NCBI GenBank assembly: GCA_029582155.1
Contig: CM055909.1
Coordinates: forward strand, 20,246,798 to 20,310,797
Reading direction: 5' to 3'
Length of the DNA stretch: 64,000 nucleotides
Source of the DNA: Panopea generosa
Lineage: Eukaryota > Mollusca > Bivalvia > Adapedonta > Hiatellidae
The notes under the pieces are model-generated. The model had not been told where the DNA came from. It searched no databases and saw only the letters and a list, made by a program, of their open reading frames with translations. This document shows, piece after piece, positions 16,660-27,982 of the stretch (positions are counted from its first letter, which is position 1; each line of letters starts with the position of its first letter). A program made the translations under genes and the position numbers.

Positions 16660-19600
16660 ACGGGGCACAGAAACATATATTAGTAATGAAATTAACTAAA
16701 CATATATTAGTTATGAACTAAACTGAAGCACCGACAGAAGACGGGGCACAGAAACATATATTTGTAATGAACTTAACTGAAGCACCGGCAGAAGACGCGG
16801 CACAGAAACATATATAAGTAATGAACTTAACTAAATATATATTAGTTATGAACTAAACAAAAGCACCGACAGAAGACGCGGCACAGAAACATATATTAGT
16901 AATGAACTTAACTAAACATATATTAGTTATGAACATAACTGAAGCGACGACAGAAGACGCGGCACAGAAACATATATTTGTAATGAACTTAACTGAAGCA
17001 CCGACAGAAGACGCGGCACGGAAACATATATAAGTTATGAACTTAACTGAAGCACTGACAGAAGAGGCGGCACGGAAACATATATTAGTAATGAACCTAA
17101 CTGAAGCACCGACAGATGACGCGGCACAGAAACATATATTAGAAATGAAATTAACTGAAGCACCGACAGAAGACGCGGCACAGAAACATATATTAGTTAT
17201 GAACTTAACTGAAGCACCGACAGAAGACGCGGCACAGAAACATATATTAGTAATGAAATTAACTAAACATTTATTAGTTATGAACTTAACTGAAACACCG
17301 ACAGAAGGCGCGGCACAGAAACATATATTAGTAATGAACTTGACTGAAGCACCGACAGAAGACGCGGCACAGAAACATATATTAGTAATGAACTTAACTG
17401 AAGCACCGAGAGAAGACGCGGCACAGAAACATATATTAGTTATGAACTTAACTGAAGCACCGACAGAAGACGTGGCACAGAAACATATATTAGTTATTAG
17501 TTATGAACTTAATTAAAGCACAGACACAAGATGTGGCAGGGAAACATATATTAGTTATGAACTTAACTGAAGCACCGACAGAAGACGCGGCATAGAAACA
17601 TATATAAGTAATGAACTTAACTGAAGCACCGACATAAGACGCGGCAAAGACACATTTATTAGTAATTAACTTAACTGAAGCACCGACAGAAGACGTGGCA
17701 CAGAAATATATATTAGTAATGAACTTAAATGAAGCACCGACAGAAGACGCGGCACAGAAACATATATTAGTAATGAACTTAACTGTAGCACCGACAGAAG
17801 ACACGGCACAGAAAAATATATTAGTAATGAACTTAACTGAAGCACCGACAGAAGACGCGGCACAGAAACATATATTAGTAATGAACTTAACTGTAGCACC
17901 GACAGAAGAGGCGGCACAGAAAAATATATTAGTAATGAACTTAACTGAAGCACCGACAGAAGACGCGGCACAGAAACATATATTAGTAATGAACTTAACT
18001 GTAGCACCGACAGAAGACGCGGCACAGAAAAATATATTAGTAATGAACTTAACTGAAGCACCGACAGAAGACGCGGCACAAAAACATATATTAGTTATGA
18101 ACTTAACTGAAGCACCGACAGAAGACGCGGCACAGAAACATATATTAGTAATGAATTGAACTGAAGAACCGACAGAAGACACGGCACATAAACATATATT
18201 AGTTATGAACTTAACTGAAGCACCGACAGAAGACGCGGCACAGAAACATATATTAGTAATGAACTTAACTAAACATATATTAGTAATGAACTTAACTGAA
18301 GCACCGACAGAAGACGTGGCACAGAAACATATAATAGTAATAAACTTAACTGAAGCACCGACAGAAGACGCGGCACAGAAACATATATTAGTTATGAACT
18401 TAACTGAAACATATATCAGTTATGAACTTAACTGAAGCACCGACACAAGACGTGGCACAGAAACATATATTAGCTATGAACTTAACTGAAGCACCGACAG
18501 ATGACGCGGCACAGAAACATATATTAGTTATGAACTTAACTGAAGCACCGACAGAAGACGCGGCACAGAAAAATATATTAGTAATGAACTTAACTGAAGC
18601 ACCGACAGAAGATGCGGCACAGACAAATATATTAGCAATGAACTTAACTGAAGCACCGACAGAAGACGCGGCACAAAAACATATATTAGTTATGATCTTA
18701 ACTGAAGCACCGACAGAAGACGCGGCACAGAAACATATATTAGTAATGAACTTAACTGAAGCACCGACAGAAGACACGGCACATACACATATATTAGTTA
18801 TGAACTTAACTGAAGCACCGACAGAAGACGCGGCACAGAAACATATATTAGTAATGAACTTAACTAAACATATATTAGTAATGAACTTAACTGAAGCACC
18901 GACAGAAGACGTGGCACAGAAACATATAATAGTAATAAACTTAACTGAAGTACCGACAGAAGACGCGGCACAGAAACATATATTAGTTATGAACTTAACT
19001 GAAACATATATCAGTTATAAACTTAACTGAAGCACCGACACAAGACGTGGCACAGAAACATATATTAGCTATGAACTTAACTGAAGCACCGACAGATGAC
19101 GCGGCACAGAAACATATATTAGTTATGAACTTAACTGAAGCACCGACAGAAGACGCGGCACAGAAACATATATTAGTAATGAACTTAACTGAAGCACCGA
19201 CAGAAGACGCGGCACAGAAACATAAATTAGTAATGAACTTAACTGAAGCACTGAGAGAAGACGCGGCACGGAAACATATATTAGTTATGAACTTAACTGA
19301 AGCACCGACAAAAGACGCGGCATAGAAACATATATTAGTAATGAACTTAACTGAAGCACAGACATAAGACGCGGCACAGACAAATATATTAGTAATTAAC
19401 TTAACTGAAGCACCGACAGAAGACGCGGCACAGAAACATATATTAGTTATGAACTTAACTGAAACATATATCAGTTATGAACTTAACTGAAGCACCGATA
19501 CAAGACGTGGCACAGAAACATATATTAGCTATGAACTTAACTGAAGCACCGACAGATGACGCGGCACAGAAACATATATTAGTTATGAACCTAACTGAAG

Positions 19601-19840
19601 CACCGACAGAAGACGCGGCACAGAAACATATATTAGTAATGAACCTAACTGAAGCACCGACAGAAGACGCGGCACAGAAACATATATTAGTAATGAACCT
19701 AACTGAAGCACCGACAGAAGACGCGGCACAGAAACATAAATTAGTAATGAACTTAACTGAAGCACTGAGAGAAGACGCGGCACGGAAACATATATTAGTT
19801 ATGGACTTAACTGAAGCACCGACAAAAGACGCGGCATAGA
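16660..19840 (+). repeat. Third higher-order satellite copy
   Basis: Marks at 17037, 17490, 17695, 18205, 18422 and 19047 match those at 6431, 6884, 7089, 7599, 7816 and 8441 at an offset of 10606 bp, and those at 13274-14659 at an offset of 3763 bp. The variant string at 15849-16157 also recurs at 19477-19839 (offset near 3630, with two extra units in the second copy), showing a separate duplication of about 3.6-3.8 kb. Confidence 0.75.
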
Positions 19841-22800
19841 AACATATATTAGTAATGAACTTAACTGAAGCACAGACATAAGACGCAGCACAGACAAATA
19901 TATTAGTAATTAACTTAACTGAAGCACCGACAGAAGACGCAGCACAGAAACATATATTAGTAATGAACTTCAATGAAGCACCGACAGAAGACGCGGCACA
20001 GAAACATATATTAGTAATGAACTTAACTGTAGCACCGACAGAAGACGCGGCACAGAAAAATGTATTAGTAATGAACTTAACTGAAGCACCGACAGAAGAC
20101 GCGGCACAGAAACATATATTAGTTATGAACTTAACTGAAGCACCGACAGAAGACGCGGCACAGAAACATATATTAGTAATGAACTTAACTGAAGCACCGA
20201 CAGAAGACACGGCACATAAACATATATTAGTTATGAACTTAACTGAAGCACCGACAGAAGATGCGGCACAGAAACAGATATTAGTAATGAACTTAACTAA
20301 ACATATGTTAGTAATGAACTTAACTGAAGCACAGACAGAAGATGCATCACAGAAACATATAATAGTAATAAACTTAACTGAAGCACCGACAGAAGACGCG
20401 GCACAGAAACATATATTAGTTATGAACTGAACTGAAACATATAGAAGTTATGAACTTAACTGAAGCACCGACACAAGACACGGCACAGAAACATATATTA
20501 GCTATGAACTTAACTGAAGCACCGACAGATGACGCGGCACAGAAACATATATTACTTATGAACTTAACTGAAGCACCAACAGAAGACGCGGCATAGAAAC
20601 ATATATTAGTATTGAACTGAACTGAAGCACTGACATAAGACGCGACAGACACATATATTAGTAATGAACTTAAATGAAGCACCGACAGAAGACGCGGCAC
20701 AGAAACATATATTAGTAATGAACTTAACTGAAGCACCGACAGAAGACGCGGCACAGAAACATATATTAGTTATGAACTTAACTGAAGCACCGACAGAAGA
20801 TGCGGCACAGAACATATATTAGTTATTAGTTATGAACTTAACTAAAGCACCGACAGAAGACGCGACACAGAAACATATATTAGTAATGAACTTAACTAAA
20901 CATATATTAGTTATGAACTTAACTGAAGCACCGAGAGAAGACGCGGCACAGAAACATATATTAGTAATGAACTTAACTGAAGCACCGACAGAAGACGCGG
21001 CACAGAAACATATATAGACGCAGCACAGAAACATATATTAGTTATGAACTTAATTGAAGCACCGACACAAGACGCGGCACAGAAACATATATTAGTTATG
21101 AACTTAACTGAAGCACCGACAGAAGACGCGGTATAGAAACATATATTAGTTATGAACTTAACTAAACATATATTAGTAATGAACTTAACTGAAGCACCGA
21201 CAGAAGACGCCGCACAGACACATATATTAGTAATAAACTTAACTGAAGCACCGACAGAAGACGCGGCACAGAAACATATATAGACGCAGCACAGAAACAT
21301 ATATTAGTTATGAACTTAATTGAAGCACCGACACAAGACGCGGCACAGAAACATATATTAGTTATGAACTTAACTGAAGCACCGACGGAAGAAGCGGCAC
21401 AGAAACATATATTAGTTATGAACTTAACTGAAGCACCGACAGAAGGCGCGGCACAGAAACATATATTAGTTATGAACTAAACTGAAGCACTGACAGAAGA
21501 CGCGGCACAGAAACGTATATTAGTAATGAACTTAACTGAAGCACCGACAGAAGACGCGGCACAGAAACATATATATGTTATGAACTTAATTGAAGCACCG
21601 ACACTAGACCCGGCACGCAAACATATATTAGTTATGAACTTAACTGAAGCACCGACAGAAGACGCGCACAGGAACATATATTAGTTATGAACTTAACTGC
21701 AGCACCAACAGAAGACGCGGCACAGGAACATATATTAGTATTGAACTTAACTGAAGCACCGACAGAAGACGCGGCACAGGAACATATATTAGTAATGAAC
21801 TGAACTGAAGCACCGACAGAAGACGCGCACAGGAACATATATTAGTTATGAACTTAACTGCAGCACCAACAGAAGACGCGGCACAGGAACATATATTAGT
21901 ATTGAACTTAACTGAAGCACCGACAGAAGACGCGGCACAGGAACATATATTAGTAATGAACTGAACTGAAGCACCGACAGAAGACGCGGCACAGAAACAT
22001 ATATTAGTAATGAACTTAACTGAAGCACCGACAGAAGACGCGGCACAGAAACATATATTAGTAATGAACTTAACTAAACATATATTAGTAATGAACTTAA
22101 CTAAAGCACCAACAGAAGACGCATCACAGAAACATATATTAGTAATAAACTTAACTGAAGCACCGACCGAAGAAGCGGCACAGAAACATATATAAGTAAT
22201 GAACTTAACTAAACATATATTAGTAATGAACTTAACTGAAGCACCGACAGAAGACGGGGCACAGAAACATATATTAGTAATGAATTTAACTGAAGCACCG
22301 ACAGAGGACGCGGCACAGAAACATACATTAATAAATTATGAACTTAACTGAAGCACCGACAGAAGACGCGGCACAGAAACATATATTAGTTATGAACTTA
22401 ACTGAAGCACCGACAGAAGAAGCGGCACAGAAACATATTTTAGTTATGAACTTAACTGAAGCACCGACAGAAGGCGCGGCACAGAAACATATATTAGTAA
22501 TGAACTAAACTGAAGCACCGACAGAAGATGCTGCACAGAAACATATATTAGTTATGAACTTAACTGAAGCACCGACAGAAGACGCGGCACAGAAACATAT
22601 ATTAGTAATGAACTTAACTAAACATATATTAGTTATGAACTTAACTGAAGCACCGACAGAAGACGCGGCACGGAAACATATATTAGTAATGAACTTAACT
22701 GAAGCACAGACAGAAGACGCGGCACGGAAACATATATTAGTAATGACCTTAACTGAAGCACCGACAGAAGACGCGGCACGGAAACATATATTAGTAATGA

Positions 22801-23879
22801 ACTTAACTGAAGCACCGACAGAAGACTCGGCACGGAAACATATATTAGTTATGAACTTAACTGAAGCACCGACAGAAGACGCGGCACGGAAACATATATT
22901 AGTAATGAACTTAACTGTAGCACCGACAGAAAACGCGTCACAGAAACATATATTAGTAATGAACTTAACTGAAGCACCAACAGAAGACGCGGCACAGAAA
23001 CATATATTAGTTATGAACTTAACTGAAGCACCGACAGAAGACGCGGCACAGAAACATATATTAGTTATTAGTTATGAACTTAATTGAAGCACTGACACAA
23101 GACGTGGCACGGAAACATATATTAGTTATGAACTTAACTGAAGCACCGACAGAAGACGCGGCACAGAAACATATATTAGTTATGAATTGAACTGAAGCAC
23201 CGACAGAAGACGCGGCACAGAAACATATATTAGTTATGAATTGAACTGAAGCACCGACAGAAGACAAGGCACAGAAACATATATTAGTAATGAACTTAAC
23301 TGAAGCACCGACAGAAGACGCGGCAGAGAAACATATATTAGTAATGAACTTAACTGAACCACCGACACAAGACGCGGCACAGAAACATATATTAGCTATG
23401 AACTTAACTGAAGCACCGACAGAAGACGCGGCACAGAAACGTATATTAGTAATGAACTTAACTATGCATATATTAGTAATGAACTTAACTGAAGCACCGA
23501 CACAAGACGCGGCACAGAAACATATATTAGCTATGAACTTAACTGAAGCACCGACAGAAGACGCGGCACAGAAACATATATTAGTAATGAACTTAACTAC
23601 ACATATATTAGTAATGAACTTAACTGAAGCACCGACAGAAGACGCGGCACAGAAACATATATTAGTTATGAACTTAACTGAAGCACCGACACAAGACGCA
23701 GCACAGAAACATATATTAGTTATGAACTTAACTGAAGCACCGACAGAAGAAGCGGCACAGAAACATATATTAGTTATGAACTTAACTGAAGCACCGACAG
23801 AAGACGCGGCACAGAAACATATATTAGTTATGAACTTAACTGAAGCACCGACAGAAGAAGCGGCACAGAAACATATATT

Positions 23880-24700
23880 AGTTATGAACTTAACTGAAGC
23901 ACCGACAGAAGACGAGGCACAGAAACATATATTAGCAATGAACTTAACTGAAGCACCGACAGAAGACGAGGCACAGAAACATATATTAGCAATGAACTTA
24001 ACTGAAGCACCGACAGAAGACGAGGCACAGAAACATATATATGAGTCATGAACTTAACTGAAGCACCGACAGAAGACGAGGCACAGAAACATATATTAGC
24101 AATGAACTTAACTGAAGCACCGACAGAAGACGCGGCACAGAAACATATATTAGCAATGAACTTAACTGAAGCACCGACAGAAGACGAGGCACAGAAACAT
24201 ATATTAGCAATGAACTTAACTGAAGCACCGACAGAAGACGAGGCACAGAAACATATATTAGCAATGAACTTAACTGAAGCACCGACAGAAGACGAGGCAC
24301 AGAAACATATATTAGCAATGAACTTAACTGAAGCACCGACAGAAGACGCGGCACAGAAACATATATTAGTCATGAACTTAACTGAAGCACCGACAGAAGA
24401 CGAGGCACAGAAACATATATTAGTCATGAACTTAACTGAAGCACCGACAGAAGAAGCGGCACAGAAACATATATTAGTCATGAACTTAACTGAAGCACCG
24501 ACAGAAGACGAGGCACAGAAACATATATTAGCAATGAACTTAACTGAAGCACCGACAGAAGATGAGGCACAGAAACATCTATTAGTTATGAACTTAACTG
24601 AAGCACCGACAGAAGAAGCGGCACAGAAACATATATTAGTTATGAACTTAACTGAAGCACCGACAGAAGAAGCGGCACAGAAACATATATTAGTTATGAA
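23880..24700 (+). repeat. Recent local expansion of a satellite variant
   Basis: Units here carry GACGAGGCAC in place of GACGCGGCAC and are joined through TTAGCAATGAAC or TTAGTCATGAAC. They form two runs that are almost identical from unit to unit. The variant is rare elsewhere (single units near 3785 and 10928). This looks like a recently amplified sub-array. Confidence 0.75.
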
Positions 24701-24809
24701 CTGAACTGAAGCACCGACAGAAGAAGCGGCACATAAACATATATAAGTAATGAACTTAACTGAAGCACCGACAGAAGACGCGGCACAGAAACATGTATTA
24801 GTTATTAGT

Positions 24810-25015
24810 TATGAACTTAACTAAAGCACCGACACAAGACTTGGCATGGAAACATATATTAGTTTTGAACTTAACTAAAACACTGACAGAACACGCGGAA
24901 CAGAAACACTTAACTAAAGCACCGACACAGACTCGGTACAGAATCTTATATTAGTTATGAACTTAACTAAAGCACCGACACAGATTCGGCACGGAAACTT
25001 CTATCAGTAATGATC
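24810..25015 (+). repeat. Diverged right edge of the satellite
   Basis: The last four or so units return to the left-edge type. They carry GACTCGG or GATTCGG, ACTAAAGCACC and AACTTCTATCAG, and one unit is shortened. The array stops at about 25015, where unrelated sequence begins (AGCTCCTCCTCC). The sharing of edge variants at both ends, 24 kb apart, suggests that they are the ancestral unit type. Confidence 0.8.
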
Positions 25016-25475
25016 TAAGCTCCTCCTCCGAGATTTTAAGTACATTTTGACACTAAAAATATCAAGCAGATTTCTTGCTGTGAAGAAACTAGCTAAAATT
25101 AAAATCAACCTGTAATTAGCATCCACCTGCCTTTAAAGGCTATTTTTGCTCTTTCCTTCAAGTGGCTGCTTAAGACAGGTATAAGACTGTATATCTAAAA
25201 CTAGTTCACACAGAGGAAACAAACAGTCTGATGGAGAAGTCTTCAATAACAAGCCTGGAAACTTGTCTCACACGTGTCATGATCCAACAATGTTGATGTC
25301 TCCCACAGCTTGGGAAGTCTGGGTAATAACATTCTAAACCAACTGGCTTAAGCAGCGAGTGATATAGTGAATAGTTTCAGTGTCAACCAAAATTATCTGA
25401 CAAAAAAAATTCTCTTTTGGTTTACTCTAATTTGTTTTTGAGAGATTGCTTAGAAGCTTAGAGCTTATATGAAAT
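25016..25475. other. Spacer with a short dispersed repeat
   Basis: No gene is recognised. The segment 25107-25180 contains an inverted relative of sequence at 27446-27570: both share the motif TTAAGCAGCCACTTG or its complement next to CTTTCCTT. It is probably an old dispersed repeat. Confidence 0.4.
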
Positions 25476-25616
25476 GCTCTCGAGTCCGCTTCCATTGTAG
25501 AACCAGTACTGAGTGTTGCTTAATGAAAGGCATTGGGTTGAGCTGGGGATCGAAACCCACAACCTCTGGCATAAGCGGCCAACATTCTATCAATTACACT
25601 ACCACCCCGCTTTAAA
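25476..25616 (-). mobile_element. tRNA-derived SINE, family C
   Basis: Read on the minus strand, the element starts with a tRNA-like head: GGGGTGGTAGTGTAATTGA (A-box region), then a B-box-like GGTTTCGATCCCC. It ends with a body containing the complement of AACCAGTACTGAG and AGAGCTTATATGAA. The same body recurs at 25976-26092 and 38108-38200. The label C is mine. Confidence 0.65.
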
Positions 25617-25975
25617 GTTTTTATGTTTGTCTCTTTATTAAATTGTAAATATCCATTACTGGATGAGAGTTGGACATATGGGAATAAATGGAAACTAACA
25701 TTTTGCTGGACAGAAGTCTCAAATCACAAGCAAATAGAAGCTAGAAGCTTCGTGTCACAATATCCATTTACTATGTCTAAATCTCCACATCTAGGGAATT
25801 CTGGGAAATCAACTCAAAGATTATACTGTGGCCTAATAACAATGAAGCTGATTTTGTATTTCAGTTTCAAGCAATATGGTCTGACAATAAGAAATTGTAT
25901 TCCTTCTTCTTTTTTAAATATAAAATGATGTTTTGTCTAGATCATACTACCAAAATTAATTTTAACTCTATTGCT
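25617..25975. other. Spacer, no supported gene
   Basis: A 101-codon plus-strand frame (25623-25928) has no recognisable domain, no convincing start context and no repeat of its sequence elsewhere. I do not call it a gene. Confidence 0.5.
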
Positions 25976-26092
25976 CAGAGCTTATATGAAGTGATCTTAA
26001 TCCACTACCAGCGTAGGGACATCAGGCTGAGCTTGGGATTGAACCCGCAACCTCTGGCATAAGTGGTCAAGACTACACTACAACCCAGCTAT
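25976..26092 (-). mobile_element. tRNA-derived SINE, family C, diverged copy
   Basis: It shares AGAGCTTATATGAA at its left end and the tRNA-like head in complement (GGGATTGAACCCGCAACCTC, then CACTACAACCCAGCT) with the copy at 25476-25616. It is shorter and more diverged. Confidence 0.6.
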
Positions 26093-26409
26093 ATACACTG
26101 AAAGTAAAAAGAAAGTATAAATTTTGGTTTTTAAAATTATTTCATTATTGGCTAAGTTTATTCATGTGATGGAAAATAAACTGATTTTTTCTTGTTTTGC
26201 TTTGAAATGAATTAAACGTTTGTTTTTTGATTCAACATGTATGATGAAATATAAATATACAAAATTTATATGCAATACATTTATTGTTCCTTGAATTGTC
26301 AACGTTTATATGTATGTATACTTTCTTTTTCCTTTCACTGTATATATATAAAGTTTGTTTACTTATATTTTATGATAATTATGAAAAACAAAGTGTTTGG
26401 TATTGCATG
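26093..26409. other. AT-rich spacer
   Basis: AT-rich, with short TA and TATG runs around 26300-26350. No gene or repeat family is recognised. Confidence 0.5.
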
Positions 26410-26588
26410 AGACATTGTGTGTCAGAGTTATAGTCCAGTCATGTGACTTTGTGTATCAGAGTTATAGTCCAGTCATGTGACTTTGTGTATCAGAGTTATA
26501 GTTCAGTCATGTGACATTGTGTCTCAGAGTTATAGTTCAGTCATGTGACATTGTGTGTCAGAGTCATACACCAGTCATGTGACTTGTA
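26410..26588 (+). repeat. 34-bp tandem repeat, about 5 copies
   Basis: TCAGAGTTATAGTCCAGTCA followed by TGTGACTTTGTGTA repeats exactly every 34 bp (TCAGAG at 26422, 26456, 26490, 26524, 26558). Units differ by one to four bases. There are no spacers between units. Confidence 0.92.
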
Positions 26589-26979
26589 TTAGAAAAAAAA
26601 TCATTTTCAAGTTTCACTTAATAAATTCAAAGAAAAAGTATTAATAAGAACACAAATGAGTATTACAATAGCTATCAGAAGGTTGCAGCAGCTTTTATGA
26701 AGCAGCTTATGGCTATAAAATACTCAATGATAACACTGTTTGATCCTGTTTTAACTTCAATAACTATTTCACCTGCAGGCCACACAGTTAAGTTAACAGA
26801 GATTTTATTGGAGTTAACTAGTGGATGTCTTAACAATAATTGCTTAAACTGACAAAGAGTCATGGACTTTGAATGCATTCGATTGATGTAACAAACAACA
26901 TCCAACTTAAATAGGAATAATCAACAACTAGCTGCAACAGAACTAAATTGTTTGCAGATAAAGGACTTGCTCCAGGATA
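26589..26979. other. Spacer with an unassigned minus-strand frame
   Basis: A 76-codon minus-strand frame (26675-26905) reads like ordinary globular protein in its middle part (for example LLLRHPLVNSNKISVNLTVW). I recognise no family, and no clear partner exon is visible. It could be a terminal exon, a decayed element fragment or chance. Confidence 0.2.
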
Positions 26980-27301
26980 CAACACCCTGCATGGTCTAGC
27001 GGTAGAGCTTCTGCCTCACTTGCGAAGGTTGTGGGTTCGATCCCCGACCAGGTCATACCAAAGACTTTAAAAAATGGTACTAGAAGCTTCCTCGCTTAAT
27101 GCTCAGCATTTAGAGGGAGTTCTAGGTCTGGTCGGCCCAGTGTCAGTATAATGTAACTGGGTGGGGTATCATATCATGTGTCTGCGGCATGATACTCCAG
27201 TGTGACAGCGCTCAGGATACTGTCTGAAGTAGACACCATCGCGATATGACTGAAAAATTGTTGGAAGCGACGCTAAACACCATACAACAACAACACCCTG
27301 C
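26980..27301 (+). mobile_element. Full-length SINE, family A, with target duplication
   Basis: The element body is 26991-27290 (300 bp). The flanking 11-bp duplication CAACACCCTGC is exact at 26980-26990 and 27291-27301. The head is tRNA-like: ATGGTCTAGCGGTAGAGC (A box), then GTGGGTTCGATCCCC (B box). The body contains GGTACTAGAAGCTTCC and GGTCTGGTCGGCCC, and the 3' end is CGCTAAACACCATACAACAA with a CAA-type tail. Such SINEs are transcribed by RNA polymerase III and moved by LINE enzymes. The same family is at 35709, 43530 and 63577. Confidence 0.93.
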
Positions 27302-27982
27302 TTCAGGATCGAACCCACAACTTACAACCCATAACAATCAATGGATGAAACACTTTACCATCAGGTCATATGCTGCTCATGTGCTCATGTATGTTTTTGT
27401 GTTTGTATTGACGCATGTACCGATGTAAAGTCAAACCTATGTAAGCAATCACTTCTATTAAGCAGCCACTTGTCTTAAGCAGCCACATTTGCTATATTTC
27501 CATGCTTTCAGAACAAATTAACCTATATTAAGCAACAACCTGTCTTAAAAGGCCACATTCGCTCCTTTCCTTGATTGGCTAAAATAAAACTTTGATCAAT
27601 CATGTATGCAGAAATATAACAATCAGAAATGATGTCCATTACACTTCAGGTCTTCTGCAACAGTTGATAATTTTTATAAATTGCAAAAAAAATTTCTTCT
27701 TCAAATGTGCAATGTTTGTCTTATAAAACACTTTTAGGACTTTGAATTTAAATTGTATTAGTGCTGAATAATTAATCAGTTTTATGAGAATAATATTGTT
27801 TTATTTACAGTTGAAGTTTTGTCTTGAATAATTGCTGGCAACAAAAAATATAAAACTGAAAATGCAGCACATCAATCAAAGAACACTATGATTGATTTAA
27901 ATAGTTCTGAGGAACTTTGAGAGAAAGACTTTAGTTATTATACATCAACACAAACACAATGACAGCAGCACCTCACAAACAG
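27302..27982. other. Spacer with a degenerate dispersed repeat
   Basis: 27440-27600 holds two or three imperfect copies of a motif around TTAAGCAGCCACTTGTCTTA, related in inverted orientation to 25107-25180. The rest is AT-rich and unremarkable. Confidence 0.4.

Larger units (their letters stand above)
349..25015 (+). repeat. 54-bp satellite array, about 24.7 kb
   Basis: One uninterrupted head-to-tail array. The common unit is 54 bp and, read on the plus strand, translates as NLTEAPTEDAAQKHILVM. Because 54 is a multiple of three, the frame stays open through many units. Two minus-strand frames are also open over long runs (containing SSVGASVKFITNICFCAA and VPRLLSVLQLSSLLIY). Frames are repeatedly ended by substitutions that make stops (GCATAGAA, ACATAAGA, GAACTGAACT), and no frame is favoured, so I read this as a satellite and not a gene. 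Recurrent variants are a 27-bp short unit (peptide LTKHILVM), a 9-bp insertion before ATGAAC (peptide VISYELN), and base changes inside GACGCGGCAC. About 450 units fit in the span. I see no transposon inside the array. Confidence 0.97.

Noticed and set aside
1060-24704. Dozens of open frames with 18-residue repeats, as a repetitive protein gene
   Set aside because: The frames are open on both strands and in several phases because the unit is 54 bp. They are closed by random stops and show no promoter, splice or signal-peptide structure.
349-25015. Centromeric satellite with a CENP-B-like box
   Set aside because: I looked for a CENP-B box-like motif in the unit and found none. Position in the chromosome cannot be judged from this window.
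25623-25928. 101-codon plus-strand frame
   Set aside because: It has no domain, no repeats of its sequence and no convincing splice or start context.
26991-27062. tRNA gene at the SINE family A head
   Set aside because: It is the head of a repeated 300-bp SINE with target duplication; three more copies are in the window.
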